Source of the DNA: Maea johnstoni
Taxonomy: Eukaryota > Annelida > Polychaeta > Spionida > Magelonidae
NCBI GenBank assembly: GCA_963942565.1
Contig: OZ012700.1
Coordinates: forward strand, 6,786,253 to 6,850,252
Reading direction: 5' to 3'
Length of the DNA stretch: 64,000 nt
Part shown: positions 36,119 to 47,015 of the stretch, piece by piece
How the letters are laid out: the number at the start of each line of letters is the position of its first letter
How positions within the stretch are numbered: position 1 is the stretch's first letter
The notes under the pieces: model-generated
Database searches by the model: none
The model's input: the letters and a program-made list of their open reading frames with translations, nothing else
What the model was told of the DNA's origin: nothing
Made by a program: the position numbers and the translations under genes

Positions 36119-39100
36119 GTCCAGCGGATAAGGGACAATTTTGGGTGGAATCGTGCACTTTGCGATAAAAGCACCAAATTTGGTACAGTGGTAGTTTATG
36201 GCAAACTAACTATTTTAAAGATTGGAGGCACTCTGAAAATGCCCTAGGTCAGCTTTGGCGACCATTTTTCAAAATGGCCGCCAGAGGTCATTTCCTATGG
36301 AGTTAAATGAATTTCTATCACCTCAAAACAATTAGCCAATGAACTTTATGTTCTACCAGAAGTATCACAACCAATTAAAACCCAATTACGTACAACGTAA
36401 TTGACCTCTGGTGACCTATATGAGCGTTCAGGGTCATTTTAGGGTAAAAACGCATTAAAATGGGCACAAAAATGAATGAGAAACTATTTTTTTATAAATT
36501 TGTCACTCAGATGATATTTGTATTGATCGATTAATTAAAATCAAGCTCCGTGTGTGGTACAGGGTTTCCAAACGCGTTGTTATTTGATGACTTCAGGGTC
36601 ATTTTAGGGTAAAATCATGTCATAATTGCCATAAAATGCAAAATTTAGGCATTTGAAATGTATTTTTTCCCTTGCAGCAGTTTCTGGTTCTCCTATCAAC
36701 TTATCTTAAATGTCATGTGTGAACCAGGGTTTCCATTGTGTTAACATGTGATGATTCTCAGGGCCATTTCAGGGTCATTTTAGGGTAAAGTCATGTCATG
36801 GCCACAAAATGTAAAATCTAGGCATTTGAATTGTATCTTTTCTCTTGCAGTATTTTCTGTTTCACCTATCAACTAATCATAAATATCATGTGTGAACCAG
36901 GGTTTCCGTTGGGTTACCAAGTGATGATTCTCAGGGCCATTTCAGGGTAAAACCATGTCATAATAGCCATAAAATGTAAAATTTAGGCATTTGAATTGTA
37001 TTTACCCCTTGTAAGATCTTCTGGTTCATCTATCAACTAATCTAGCAGAGTCAAGGCACTCAAAATAAACATCAGCGAAACATAACTCCAGGGCAATAAC
37101 CTTAAAATTGAGAAGCTTCCCTAAATGTTGGTACCAAAAGTCAAGAATTTATTCATTTCTAAAAGTACCTAGAAGGCATTCAAAACGGACATTTTTCTTC
37201 CAAATTTTGCGGTAAACACAAGCGATCTTCTGCTGGTCCAGCAGGAGACCAAAAATGGCATGCATGCACTTTGACAAATTCACATAGAGGAACTGGTAAA
37301 GAGATGGTGCATGCCACATCACGCGCAAAGTATCACTGTTGAACTAGTAGCGTGTGTTATTGAATTAAATAACACACGCTGTTGCGTGTGCTATTTAAAT
37401 AATAAAGCAATGTTTGACAGACACATCATTAGGAAAGGACCAACATCCCATACAACTGAGGGTATTTAGAAATTGTGCTGTTTTAAGATTTAAATAACTA
37501 GCAAAGACTACAGTTGGCAATGCAACTCAATCATGTTTACTATCCCTGTAATTATTTTATCTGCTATTGGCATTTCAATATTTTTGGCAAATGATTATAT
37601 GGCAAGTAGGGTTAATAAATCAATTCAAGTTAAATAATATCATTCTTTACTTATAATGTGCATAACTTATGCAGCATAAGTCAAGACGAATTAAGCCTAC
37701 ATTTTAGTCATGTTATCTAATCCAAAATATATGTTTCTTTAATTAACATTCAGACTTGCAATTGAATCGCAGATTTTTGGGACATGCTATGCCACCTTTT
37801 TTTAACCACTCTTTTCTAAAATAATAGTTATGGTGAACAGGCTATGATATGAGTCTATTGATAGTTGGTTGACTATCAATCCTGAAAGTATCACAATAAG
37901 TGTATTCTTGGCATACACTGTTCTCAGAGGCACTTCAGCCCTAACATGATGGTAGAATTTAATTGAGTTGGGTACAACTTAATTGATATAACTTTAAAAG
38001 CTACCAAGTGTTTTTAAGGATCCTTTGCTATTACTTTCAAACCCATGAGAGCTGAATATTTAATCCAATATTTTATATGTATATAATTGGTTGAAACAAA
38101 TTTTGTATGTAGGGATCCTTGATCTATTGCATGCTTGAAATTACACCTAGACAGGTGGATGTCCTTTACAACGTCAAGAGGTAGTCCCTGTCCATACTTA
38201 AAATGCCAAGATTTGTGCAGGAAACCAAACATCCATGGGCCATTTTGATCCAGTTAGACAAGTAAATGATTCAGGTGGCTCTACTGCATGCTGATAATGC
38301 ATTTTGAAATTAAAGAGTCTATGACAACTTGTCACCATTTCAAAGGTTTTTACCCTAAAATGACCCAGCCTCATGACAGGGCAAATACATTGAAACCCTA
38401 TTACATACTTAATAAGCTTTGTTGATAGATGATTGCAGCAAGTATTGCTTGAGAAAAGTTACAGCCTAGGGTTCTGCTACAGGTTTTGTTACCATTTTGA
38501 CCCTTTTGCCCTAAAATGACCCTTAGAATCATCATTGGACAACTCAATTAGAAACCTTGTTTCACAAAAGATAGGCGAGGTTAGTTGTTGAGTGACTAAT
38601 CTGTATTGAAACAGAACAAATACAAATTCAATGCCTTAACTCCACCTTTTCTTGTCATTTTGACAGGTTTTACCCTAAAATGACCCTGAGAATCATCACA
38701 TGGTAATACAATAGAAACCCTGGTTCACACATGACATTTAAGATTAGTTGATAGGTGAAACAGAAAATACTGCAGTAGAAAAAGTCCAATTCAAATGCCT
38801 AGATTTTACATTTTGTGGCAATTATGACATGGTTTAACCCTAAAATGACCCTGAAATGGCCCTCAGAATCATCACATGCTAACACAATGGAAACCCTGGT
38901 TCACACATGATATTTAAGATTAGTTGATAGGTGAAACAGAAACTACTGCAAGGGAAAAAATACAATTCAACTGCCTATATTTCACAATTTGTGGCAACTA
39001 TGACATGGTTTTACCCTAAAATGACCCTGAAGTCATCAAATAACAACCCGTTTGGAAACCCTGTACCACACACGGAGCTTGATTTTAATTAATCAATCAA

Positions 39101-39494
39101 TACAAATATCATCTGAGTGACAAATCTATAAGAAAAAAGTTTCTCATTCATTTTTGTGCCCATTTTAATGCGTTTTTACCCTAAAATGACCCTGAACGCT
39201 CATATAGGTCACCAGAGGTCATATACGTTGTACGTAATTGGAGGTTAATCGGTTGTGATACTTCTGGTAGAGCATGAAGTTCATTGGCTAAATGTTTTGA
39301 GGTGATAGAAATTCATTTAACTCCATAGGAAATGACCTCTGGCGGCCATTTTGAAAAATGGCCGCCAAAGCTGACCTAGGGCATTTTCAGAGTGCCTCCA
39401 ATCTTTAAAATAGTTACTTTGGCATAAACTACCACTGTACCAAATTTGGTGCTTTTATCAAAAAGTGCACGATTTTATCCCTTATCCGCTGGAC
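36119..39494. mobile_element. Fold-back element 2 in the ATPase intron
   Basis: 3.4 kb with inverted arms of about 36,119-37,045 and 38,345-39,494. Outer ends are GTCCAGCGGATAAGGG and its complement, with TA outside both (36,117-36,118 and 39,495-39,496). The two arms share a long run that includes AAATGGCCGCCA and CATTTTAGGGTAAAA. Each arm holds three or four tandem modules of 170-230 bp based on GGGTCATTTTAGGGTAAA and AACCAGGGTTTCC. The centre has no transposase. A perfect local hairpin (AGCGTGTGTTATT ... AATAACACACGCT) lies at 37,347-37,380. The design is close to fold-back element 1 although the termini differ. Confidence 0.88.
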
Positions 39495-39608
39495 TATACT
39501 GAATTAATTGCAAATACTTTGCATGTGAGTAAAATGGAGGATAGACCTACATTAAATTTCATCGCATTAATTTCATAAATGTAACAAATTGATTATGAAG
39601 ATGAATTT

Positions 39609-39834
39609 GAATTTCGTTTTTCGTCACATTTATGCCAATTGTGACTAATTTGTGACTAGCCAGTTGTAAGTAGTTGAGTAAACCGGAATACCCGGCGAAA
39701 ACCACCGCCTAACTCCAAGTCACTGGCAACTTTCTCACATGCCCATGCCAGGATTCGAACCCAGGCAGTGGTGAGAGACAGAGTACAGTCAGTGGCGGCA
39801 CCTTAGACCACATGGCCGTCAGAGCAGGCCCCTT
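39609..39834 (-). mobile_element. tRNA-Leu-derived SINE, reversed
   Basis: The minus strand reads GGGGCCTGCTCTGACGGCC, then TGTGGTCTAAGG (A-box region) and GGGTTCGAATCCTGG (B box), then the family tail to AAAAACGAAATTC. It lies in the long intron. The left border of the 774-bp duplication falls inside it. Confidence 0.88.
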
Positions 39835-40016
39835 ATAAAGATGATAGTTGTGATAATGATAAACAATGAAACTAATGATGTATGATGGGACCGTGAAATA
39901 GTAAATTGGTAACAAATTCAGTTTAAGATTTCATTGACTTGGAAAGTGTGATCAAAATTTTGTGAACCCCTCCTGAAATATCAATCTAAAGAATAAGAAC
40001 ATTGATATCCTTTCAG

Positions 40017-40256
40017 ATCTTTACGGCCATGAGGTTTGTGATGTTTCGGGGCACAGAGTATGTTGCCATCCGAAGAAGGCAAATGCAGAGTTTGTTGGAC
40101 AAAGGGCAATCAACCCTCGATATGCAAGAAAAAGATTGGATTCAAGGGCTGAAGGAACTTGGGGCCAAGAATGAGACTGCCAGGTTTGGGACGCAGTCAG
40201 TTTCTGTCAACTTGATAGAGCCAGGGAGATTTGAGGACATTTGGATAGGCTTAGAG
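40017..40256 (+). CDS. ATPase gene, exon 5
   Basis: 240 bp, phase 0 on both sides, between CCTTTCAG and GTAAGT. It codes IFTAMRFVMFRGTEYVAIRR then RQMQSLLDKGQ and ends PGRFEDIWIGLE. It is basic in the middle (IRRRQMQ), with no known motif. The phase agrees with exon 4, across a 4.55-kb intron. It is the upstream copy of a duplicated exon and has no stop. Confidence 0.68.
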
Positions 40257-40790
40257 GTAAGTTGCTAAATCTAATCTAAAGAGGTTCAGGGAGAAATTTG
40301 AAAATCGGATCTTTCTTTGGAAACATCCCCAAAAAGGTATATGACTTCATATGGACTATATCCTATATATGTATTCATGCTTGCGTCAGGGCCATGTAAA
40401 AATAAAAGTAAAAAGAGGATATTGACAAGCCTGGGTTGAGCTTGGCAGATGTACATAAATGAAGGATAATCTGGACGTTCTACCTGCATGCTCAAATGAT
40501 CCTTGTCCAGACAGTCTTTAGCCAGGATTCGAACCCAGGCAGTGGTGAGAGACAGCGTACAGTCAGTGGCGGCACCTTAGACCACACGGCCATCAGAGCA
40601 GGCCCCTTATAAAGATGATAGTTGTGATAATGATAAACAATGAAACTAATGATGTATGATGGGACCGTGAAATAGTAAATTGGTAACAAATTCAGTTTAA
40701 GATTTCATTGACTTGGAAAGTGTGATCAAAATTTTGTGAACCCCTCCTGAAATATAAATCTAAAGAATCAGAACATTGATATCCTTTCAG

Positions 40791-41030
40791 ATCTATACGG
40801 CCGTGAGATTTGTGACGTTTCGGGGCACAGAGTATGTTGCCATCCGAAGAAGGCAAATGCAGAGTTTGTTGGACAAAGGGTAATCAACCCTCGATATGCA
40901 AGAAAAAGATTGGATTCAAGGGCTGAAGGAACTTGGGGCCAAGAATGAGACTGCCAGGTTTGGGACGCAGTCAGTTTCTGTCAACTTGATAGAGCCAGGG
41001 AGATTTGAGGACATTTGGATAGGCTTAGAG
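40791..41030 (+). pseudogene. Duplicate of exon 5, broken
   Basis: The second copy of exon 5 in the 774-bp duplication, with acceptor and donor kept. Changes include F to Y, M to V and M to T in the first nine codons, and CAA to TAA in DKGQ, which gives an in-frame stop. If spliced in, it would truncate the protein, so it is likely skipped or decaying. Confidence 0.8.
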
Positions 41031-41294
41031 GTAAGTTGCTAAATCTAATCTAAAGAGGTTCAGGGAGAAATTTGAAAATTGGATCTTTCTTTGGAAACAT
41101 CCCCAAAAAGGTATATGACTTCATACGGACTATATCCTATATATGTATTCATGCTTGCGTCAGGGCCATGTAAAAATAAAAGTAAAAAGAGGATATTGAC
41201 AAGCCTGGGTTGAGCTTGGCAGATGTACATAAATGAAGCATAATCTGGACGTTCTACCCGCATGCTCAAATGATCCTTGTCCAGACAGTCTTTA

Positions 41295-41816
41295 GGTATT
41301 TACAAATGCATACAATTCAGGGCTCAACAGTACCTTGCCAACCCAGGTGGTTTGCCGGCGAGTTGGACCCAAGATCAGATGGTCCCACCAGACGTTAAGG
41401 TTGCCCTGCCAATTTGGTAGCAATTACCTTGTTTAACCTTGGCGTAAAAACATAAAAATTCTTGTTTATTGAACTTAACTTTTGATTTTATTATCGTATA
41501 TTTTTCTTGCTCATTTTATTTCTGCCTTTTACCCTTCATGACTTTTTAAAGTTGCTGTCAACTGTGGTTATGCAAAAGAGCCTATTATGATTTCAATAAA
41601 TGTACCTCTAAATTTCCATTATAATGTTAGATACTCAAGTGGGGCAAGCAGAGGGCTTGTTCAGCTTGACCAATATGCCGTTTTTTCACAGTTAGATAGT
41701 CATGACTAAGGAACTATCTGTTATGTTGAGTCCTTCAATTGTAACTATTTGTATCAGATTTTATAATGAAGACTTGAGCAGGGCTAAGAATCATTTAGAT
41801 ATATACCTTTTTACAG
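41295..41816 (+). other. Unassigned sequence after the exon duplication
   Basis: No repeat or gene is recognised. TTTTTTCACAG at about 41,692 is a possible acceptor, but the frame after it closes quickly. Confidence 0.35.
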
Positions 41817-41885
41817 CCATTCAAGCCATTGAAAAAAGCACCAGGGGTAGGCCAAAGAAGTCAACCACCAAGAGAAATGCAGCTG
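41817..41885 (+). CDS. Candidate exon with AT-hook motif
   Basis: Between CCTTTTTACAG and GTTAGT. In one frame it reads AIQAIEKSTRGRPKKSTTKR, which contains RGRPKK, the core of an AT-hook that binds the minor groove of AT-rich DNA. That frame needs a phase-1 partner, while exon 5 of the ATPase gene ends in phase 0. It is therefore either joined to an exon I have not seen or belongs to another gene. Confidence 0.4.
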
Positions 41886-42574
41886 GTTAGTAATACAAAA
41901 GCTTACATTTGATTCTCCTACCATAAATTCTCAAAATTGTCAACCACCAATCAGTAGAATCTTCAATTTTGCTTTTGAACAACGATAAAATATATCAACT
42001 CCTATCATCTCAATTGAGTTTTTCTTATTTTCAATTCTTTTCAAAAATGATAGAAAGATATATCTAAAAAATTCTGTTATTTAGATTATACATATCAAGA
42101 AGATTTTGGTGGTTTCGTAGGTTATCCATTGGATTGTTTTGTCATACTGTTGAGTTCGATAAAATATCATTTAACAGCTAATTTTTTTAAATGATTACTT
42201 TTCAGCTTGAAGGCGCAAACCAACATATAATGAACCTCCAGGGTATGTTAACGCAAACTAACAGATAATGAACCTCTAGGGCATGGTAAATCTCTCTCTC
42301 TCTCTCTCTTGAATAAAGAGGCAAACGTCCTCTAACAATACCATACATTTACCATATTTCCATGTGGTGTCATATTCTTTTTCAACATCAAAGATAGACA
42401 CCACACATTCCACATTCCCCTTTTAAATTTTAAATTTGATGTTTTAGAGGGTTTCAGGGTAGCACAGGTAGATATTTTATGTCTAACACAATTATGCTAC
42501 CTTAGATGTTGTAATGGTTTGGGTAGTTTTAAGGTGGTGTAATCCTAAGCATTTCTTTGTCAATTGTGTTACAG

Positions 42575-42766
42575 GTGAACCACAGGCATTTGCCAACGTC
42601 CTGGCCCTGGAAAGAAAAGAAAAAACAAAGTATTAGTGCTGAAACCCTGTATCACTGTATGTAAAAAAGAACTTTTTATATACAGCGATACAGGGGTTTA
42701 GCACTAATACTTTGTTTTTTCTTTATTTTTCAGGGCCAGGACGTTGGCAAAGGCCTGTGGGTGAAC
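42575..42766. repeat. Near-perfect 190-bp inverted repeat (hairpin)
   Basis: Left arm 42,575-42,662 and right arm about 42,680-42,766 pair along about 88 bp with few mismatches, with a loop of about 16 bp around AAAAAGAACTTTTT. Examples: TTTGCCAACGTCCTGGCCCT against AGGGCCAGGACGTTGGCAAA, and AAAACAAAGTATTAGTGCT against AGCACTAATACTTTGTTTT. A transcript would fold into a long stem. Confidence 0.92.
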
Positions 42767-42770
42767 TAAG

Positions 42771-42959
42771 GATAAGACTCTTTCGACTGCAATCCACCAA
42801 ATGGAAAAGAACCCCTTTCGACCAAAAGGGCTCGATCATCCTTGCTTTGAGGACAAATCGCAGGAATATGTGGAGAATTATTTCTGGCAGAACTTGTACC
42901 AAATCAACCACGAATCATTACTGAATGAATGGGAGGAGAAAGAAGGCTCAAATAAATAA
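42771..42959 (+). CDS. Candidate terminal exon
   Basis: It starts after AACTAAG and codes DKTLSTAIHQMEKNPFRPKG then LDHPCFEDKSQEYVENYFWQ, ending NEWEEKEGSNK and a stop (62 residues). The composition looks like real protein. No family is recognised. The acceptor lies at the foot of the hairpin, so the hairpin could affect its splicing. Whether it belongs to the ATPase gene is unknown. Overlapping open frames in other registers have no protein-like character. Confidence 0.4.
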   Translation, partial: DKTLSTAIHQMEKNPFRPKGLDHPCFEDKSQEYVENYFWQNLYQINHESLLNEWEEKEGSNK

Positions 42960-43317
42960 ATGAATAAGTGTTTAAAGGCACATCGACACACAAAGGTCAT
43001 TTAGTGCCATGAGATATTAGCAAAAAGTGGTCCTCTGCCACTGTTGAAGAACGAAGACAAAGCACCACTATTCTAGGTGAAAGAAATAAAAGGGAGAGTA
43101 AGGGCAGAGCCTTAAGATCCAAGGAGGACCAAGGGATATTTCAGATGCAGGGAATCCATAGGCAGATCCACACATCCCCATTCTTTTATAAGGCGAGCAG
43201 GGGGCCACACCAGCTTAGGGTTCCCCGGGAGGAGCCGTCTCCTATTGCACACCAGAACGTGTTGACTTGCAGGGGCCTAGAAAATTAAAAGGAAAAGACT
43301 CGAGAGATCCAAATCAT
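42960..43317 (-). mobile_element. Diverged LINE 3' end
   Basis: GTGTTTAAAGGCACATCGACAC and ATTTAGTGCCATGAG match the I/Jockey-type 3' UTR, after a short (TGAA)n-like start near 42,945. From about 43,080 the match fades into a different but possibly related 3' end (ACCAGAACGTGTTGACTTGC). Confidence 0.55.
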
Positions 43318-43319
43318 TA

Positions 43320-44000
43320 CACACAAAAAATGTGACAAGTTTTTTCTTGTCAAAACCTTGTCATATTGACAAGTTAAGGCTTGTCAAGTACGCTGACGAG
43401 TTTTTGACAACCCTGCAAAGTGGGTTGTCAAAAACTAGTCAAAAGGTCGTCAAGTACGTATCCCATAATGCACTGCTCAACTCAGAACGAGGCTCTAATG
43501 GAGGACAAAGGAGCTGAATCAAAGTAATTGCTGTATTTCATATCCATTCAATATCTACTTAAACATGATCCATCTTGCATTATTTTTCCAATAACATTAA
43601 ACAAACTGACTATTTTGGACATGCAGGTATTTTAGGAATGTTTTGAGTGCAATGTGAAGCATATTTTTAAATGTGGAATTATTGTTTTCTTTTTTGTCAA
43701 AATTAGTTTATAAATGTGCATATATCTCCAATTTGCCACTGCAAGATCCAGTATTGAACTTTTGGGTCAGTAATTTTTATTGTGTCCTGTTTGGCGTTTT
43801 TTTTGGGGAAATAAATAAAAATAATTTGAAACTGACATATATTGCTTTGTTCTATTTGACAACCTTTAGACAAGTTTTGCCACAGAAACTCGTCTTGACA
43901 AACGTAAACTCGTCGTTTTGGGCACCATCGAAATGACGACCCAAAACTTGTCAATATGACAAACTTTTGACAAGTTTTTGAGCCCCATATTTTTTGTGTG
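43320..44000. mobile_element. TA-flanked MITE built of TTGTCAA motifs
   Basis: 681 bp with inverted ends CACACAAAAAATGTG ... ATATTTTTTGTGTG and TA on both sides (43,318-43,319, 44,001-44,002). Both end regions are full of TTGTCAA and TTGACAA motifs (CTTGTCAAAACCTTGTC; GACAAACTTTTGACAAG). The opposed frames at 43.67-43.95 kb are AT-rich and have no domain. It is likely a Tc1/mariner-type non-autonomous element. Confidence 0.82.
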
Positions 44001-44039
44001 TACTGCCCGATAGCATTAACTAGCTGTGTCTGTAAAATA

Positions 44040-44600
44040 ATAGAAAGAATGATTAATGTCTGTCTTGTTTAGTTTTTAGAATCCTCTACACTCACCAGAG
44101 AAGCCCAAGTGGCATCCGGAAAAAAAGAAGCACAATGGATCACCTTGTGCCTATCTAGATATTTTGTAAGAGAGGGATTTTCAAATTGGGAACATGTGTG
44201 GTGTTGGCGCCGTGAGTCTCGATGCAATTCTCGCAAGTGGACGTGATCCTAATAATCCTGGGTCAGACGACGTAGACCCCTCTGACTAGCAGGAGGCACC
44301 TCCCCGTGAGTTTCCCTGATAGCTGGAATGAATGAATGAATGATTTCTTAAAGGCACATCGGCGCACAAAGGCCATTTAGTGCCATAAAAATTGTGTAAA
44401 ACAATGGTCCTTTGTTATTGTTGAAAACAATAACAAAGCAATAAATGAACAAAAATGATCACAAAACAATGAACAACTTCAAAATATAAGGCCAACACAA
44501 CACATGTAGTGCCTATCTCTTTCGACCTCCATAAAGCATATGACACCACTTGGAAATACAGAATTATGAAAGATTTATATGATATGCACCACAGGGGGAT
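44040..44600 (+). mobile_element. LINE fragment on the plus strand, split by another LINE end
   Basis: 44,060-44,225 carries reverse-transcriptase-region text (FLESSTLTREAQVASGKK, ITLC.S, FVREGFSNWEHV). 44,489-44,597 carries VVPISFDLHKAYDTTWKYRI, the catalytic motif A (F.DL.KAYD). Between them lies a separate minus-strand LINE 3' end. Degraded. Confidence 0.7.
44326..44488 (-). mobile_element. I/Jockey-type LINE, 3' end copy 4
   Basis: (TGAA)n, then TTTCTTAAAGGCACATCGGC through AACAACTTCAAAATATAA, nearly identical to copies 1 and 2. It is inserted within the plus-strand LINE fragment. Confidence 0.85.
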
Positions 44601-47015
44601 GAATGAATGAGTGCTTGAAGGCACATTGACATAAAAAGGCCAATATTGCAATAAAATCAGAAGGAAATATGGGGCCTTTGTTATCAAACAAAAGAATAAC
44701 AACGTAATAAATAAATAGAAATGTTCACAAAGCCATAACAGTCTCAAAGTATAGGTAGTGTATACAAGGTCGTTTCAAAAGAGACTATATTCTTTAAATG
44801 TATCACAATCTGTAAAACATAAGAGATCAATCTTATGTAAAGAATGTAGACTTAAGTAGAAAGATGGATCCATTTGATTTATCTAGGCATATGCATGAGT
44901 TAGGTTGATCAAAAACTCTATAACATGAATACCATAAGTTGGAATGACTCTTTGTTTTCTAGTGGTCCACTTACTGAGGTTCAAAAATAGATGCATAAAC
45001 AGGGTTATTTGGGTTTGACGCTATTTTTTTCACAAATTGAAGGTCATGCTTTTCTCTTTTGAAATGTCGAGGAAGCTCATTCGCCTCAACACAAAGACTC
45101 TAAGCAGACGAGGTTCTTAAGTCCCCAAGAGAAAGCCTCAAACCCTGATTCCAAATTGGATCCAGCATAGAAATATAAGATTTACATGCTCCTCCAGATA
45201 AGAAAAACCATAGTCTAATTTTGATCGAAGAAGGGCCCTATGCAGCCTGAAAAGAATGTACGGTGCTCACCCCAGTCAGTGTTAGAAACAACTATCAACA
45301 AACTTAAAGTTTTGACACACTTTTTCTTGAGGCCCGTGATATAAGGGAAAAATGTTAGTTTTGAATCCAGTAAAATGCCAAGGAACTTTGTTACCTTTTT
45401 TACAGGAATTGAGTTATCATAAAGAACAAAATAGGGATCTGGATGAAGACCGTTTCTTCGACAAAATGGGACACAGACAGTCTTTGATTGGGAGAATTTA
45501 AAACCATTGGTATCAGCCCAATATTCTATTCTATTCAGATGGAATTGGAGCTGCCTTTCTATGGCTCGCATGTGTTTTGATTGATAGGAGACACCAAAGT
45601 CATCAACAAATAATGATTTGGCAGCACCATTTCTTATACAGCTAAAGATGCTGTTGATCTTAACAAAAAAACAGGGTAACTGATAAAATGCATAAAAATC
45701 AGAGGGATGTCCCTACTCTGGCTCAAAATTTCCTTTTGCTTAAACGTTTTGAATATAAAGGGGTAAACGTCCCCTAGGGTCCATATCATGTAAATCTTTC
45801 ATAATTTTGTATTTCCAAGTAGTATCGGGGCCTGCTTTGGTGGCCGTGTGGTCTAAGGTGCCGCCACTGACTGCACACTATCTCTCACCACTGCCGTTGT
45901 TCTCGCCGGGTACGTATACTCTGGTTTCCTCCACTATTTACAACTGGATAGTCACTACTTAGCCAAAGTATGGCAAAAATGTGACGACACACAAAATTCC
46001 AAGTGGTGTCATATGCTTTTTCAAGGTCGAAAAAGATAGACACCCCATTCTCCATTTAAAAATCTCTCCTTTACAAAAAATTCAAAATGCACAAGGTGAT
46101 CCATTGTACTTATTGTTTTCAGAAGCCACTTTGGACTTCAATGATGAGTAGAGGATTCCAGAAACCACACAAGACGGTCATTCATCATTCCTTCCATTTT
46201 TTTACAGACATAGCTAGTTATTACTATAGGGTGGTAATTGTTTGGATCTTTGGAGCCTTTTCTGCCTTGGCAGTATGTACGATGGTGGCTTCTCTCCAGG
46301 AGGGAAAAATAACCAGTTTCCTAAATATCGTTAAATTTTATTAGAATGCACTGGAGGGAATCTTCAGGGAGACGCTTTAAAATTTGGTAGTGCGTATGGT
46401 CCGGTCCAGGAGCTGTGTCATGTGATTTGCCAAGTGTATTCCTAAATTCATCGTTTAAAAAGGGCTGATTGCATGTTTCTGTATTCTCGAATTGGAACCA
46501 AAGTCAGTGTCTTTCTAGTCTATTTTTGGCGCTTTGGAATATAGACGAATAATGTGCAGAATATGTATTTTAAGATATTTCCACCCCAATGGTATGGCAA
46601 TATCCCTTGGTTGTGATATATTTCGTCCAATCTTCTCACTATGATTTACAGTTGGAATGCCCCCCTTACTCCTGATTTTACGTACCATGTCCCAGAATTT
46701 TTTCTTTGGAGTTCTGGCATTTAATTTTGATACATATTTGTGCCAACCACTCTTTTTGTTGTCATGAATGACCTGTCTTGCTTTGGCCCATTTAATTTGA
46801 TATTCTTGTCAATATGCATTTGTGGGAAAACCTTTTGAAAATTCTAAGAGATCGCTTTTGATCTGAAATAGCATGCATACACTCATCAGAGAACGATGGC
46901 TCCTGTGGCTTCTTTAAGTTAGGATTAGATTTTTAAATAGTTTTGTTGGCAATATCCTTAAGTGTGTTTCTAAAAGTCTCCACCTGGAGACCTTCACGAT
47001 CATCTCCAAGGTTGT
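44601..47015 (-). mobile_element. I/Jockey-type LINE, reverse transcriptase part
   Basis: Read on the minus strand from 47,015 downward: an endonuclease-RT linker (NLGDDREGLQVETFRNTLKD, PNLKKPQEPSFSDEC); a worn WREA.IV segment; RMMNDRLVWFLE near 46,180; motif A FFDLEKAYDTTW near 46,030; the catalytic LFVDDFGVSYQSKH near 45,600; thumb-region text (HLNRIEYWADTNGFKFSQSK, VTKFLGILLDSKLTF) at 45.2-45.57 kb; then the 3' UTR and (ATTC)n at 44,601. Several stops and shifts make it dead, and a SINE sits at 45.83 kb. Its 5' part continues at 59,535, beyond a 12.5-kb insertion. Confidence 0.85.
45827..46000 (+). mobile_element. tRNA-Leu-derived SINE, internally deleted
   Basis: It starts GGGGCCTGCTTTGGTGGCC with the A-box region TGTGGTCTAAGG, lacks the B-box stretch, and keeps the tail to ACAAAATTCC. 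The flanks TTCCAAGTAGT and TTCCAAGTGGT look like a target duplication inside the LINE, next to motif A. Confidence 0.85.

Larger units (their letters stand above)
39747..41294 (+). repeat. Tandem duplication of 774 bp carrying exon 5
   Basis: 39,747-40,520 and 40,521-41,294 are direct copies in perfect head-to-tail register (GCCAGGATTCGAACC at 39,747 and 40,521; CCAGACAGTCTTTA at both ends). Only a few per cent of positions differ. The unit contains the half SINE, the acceptor, exon 5 and its donor. Confidence 0.93.
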
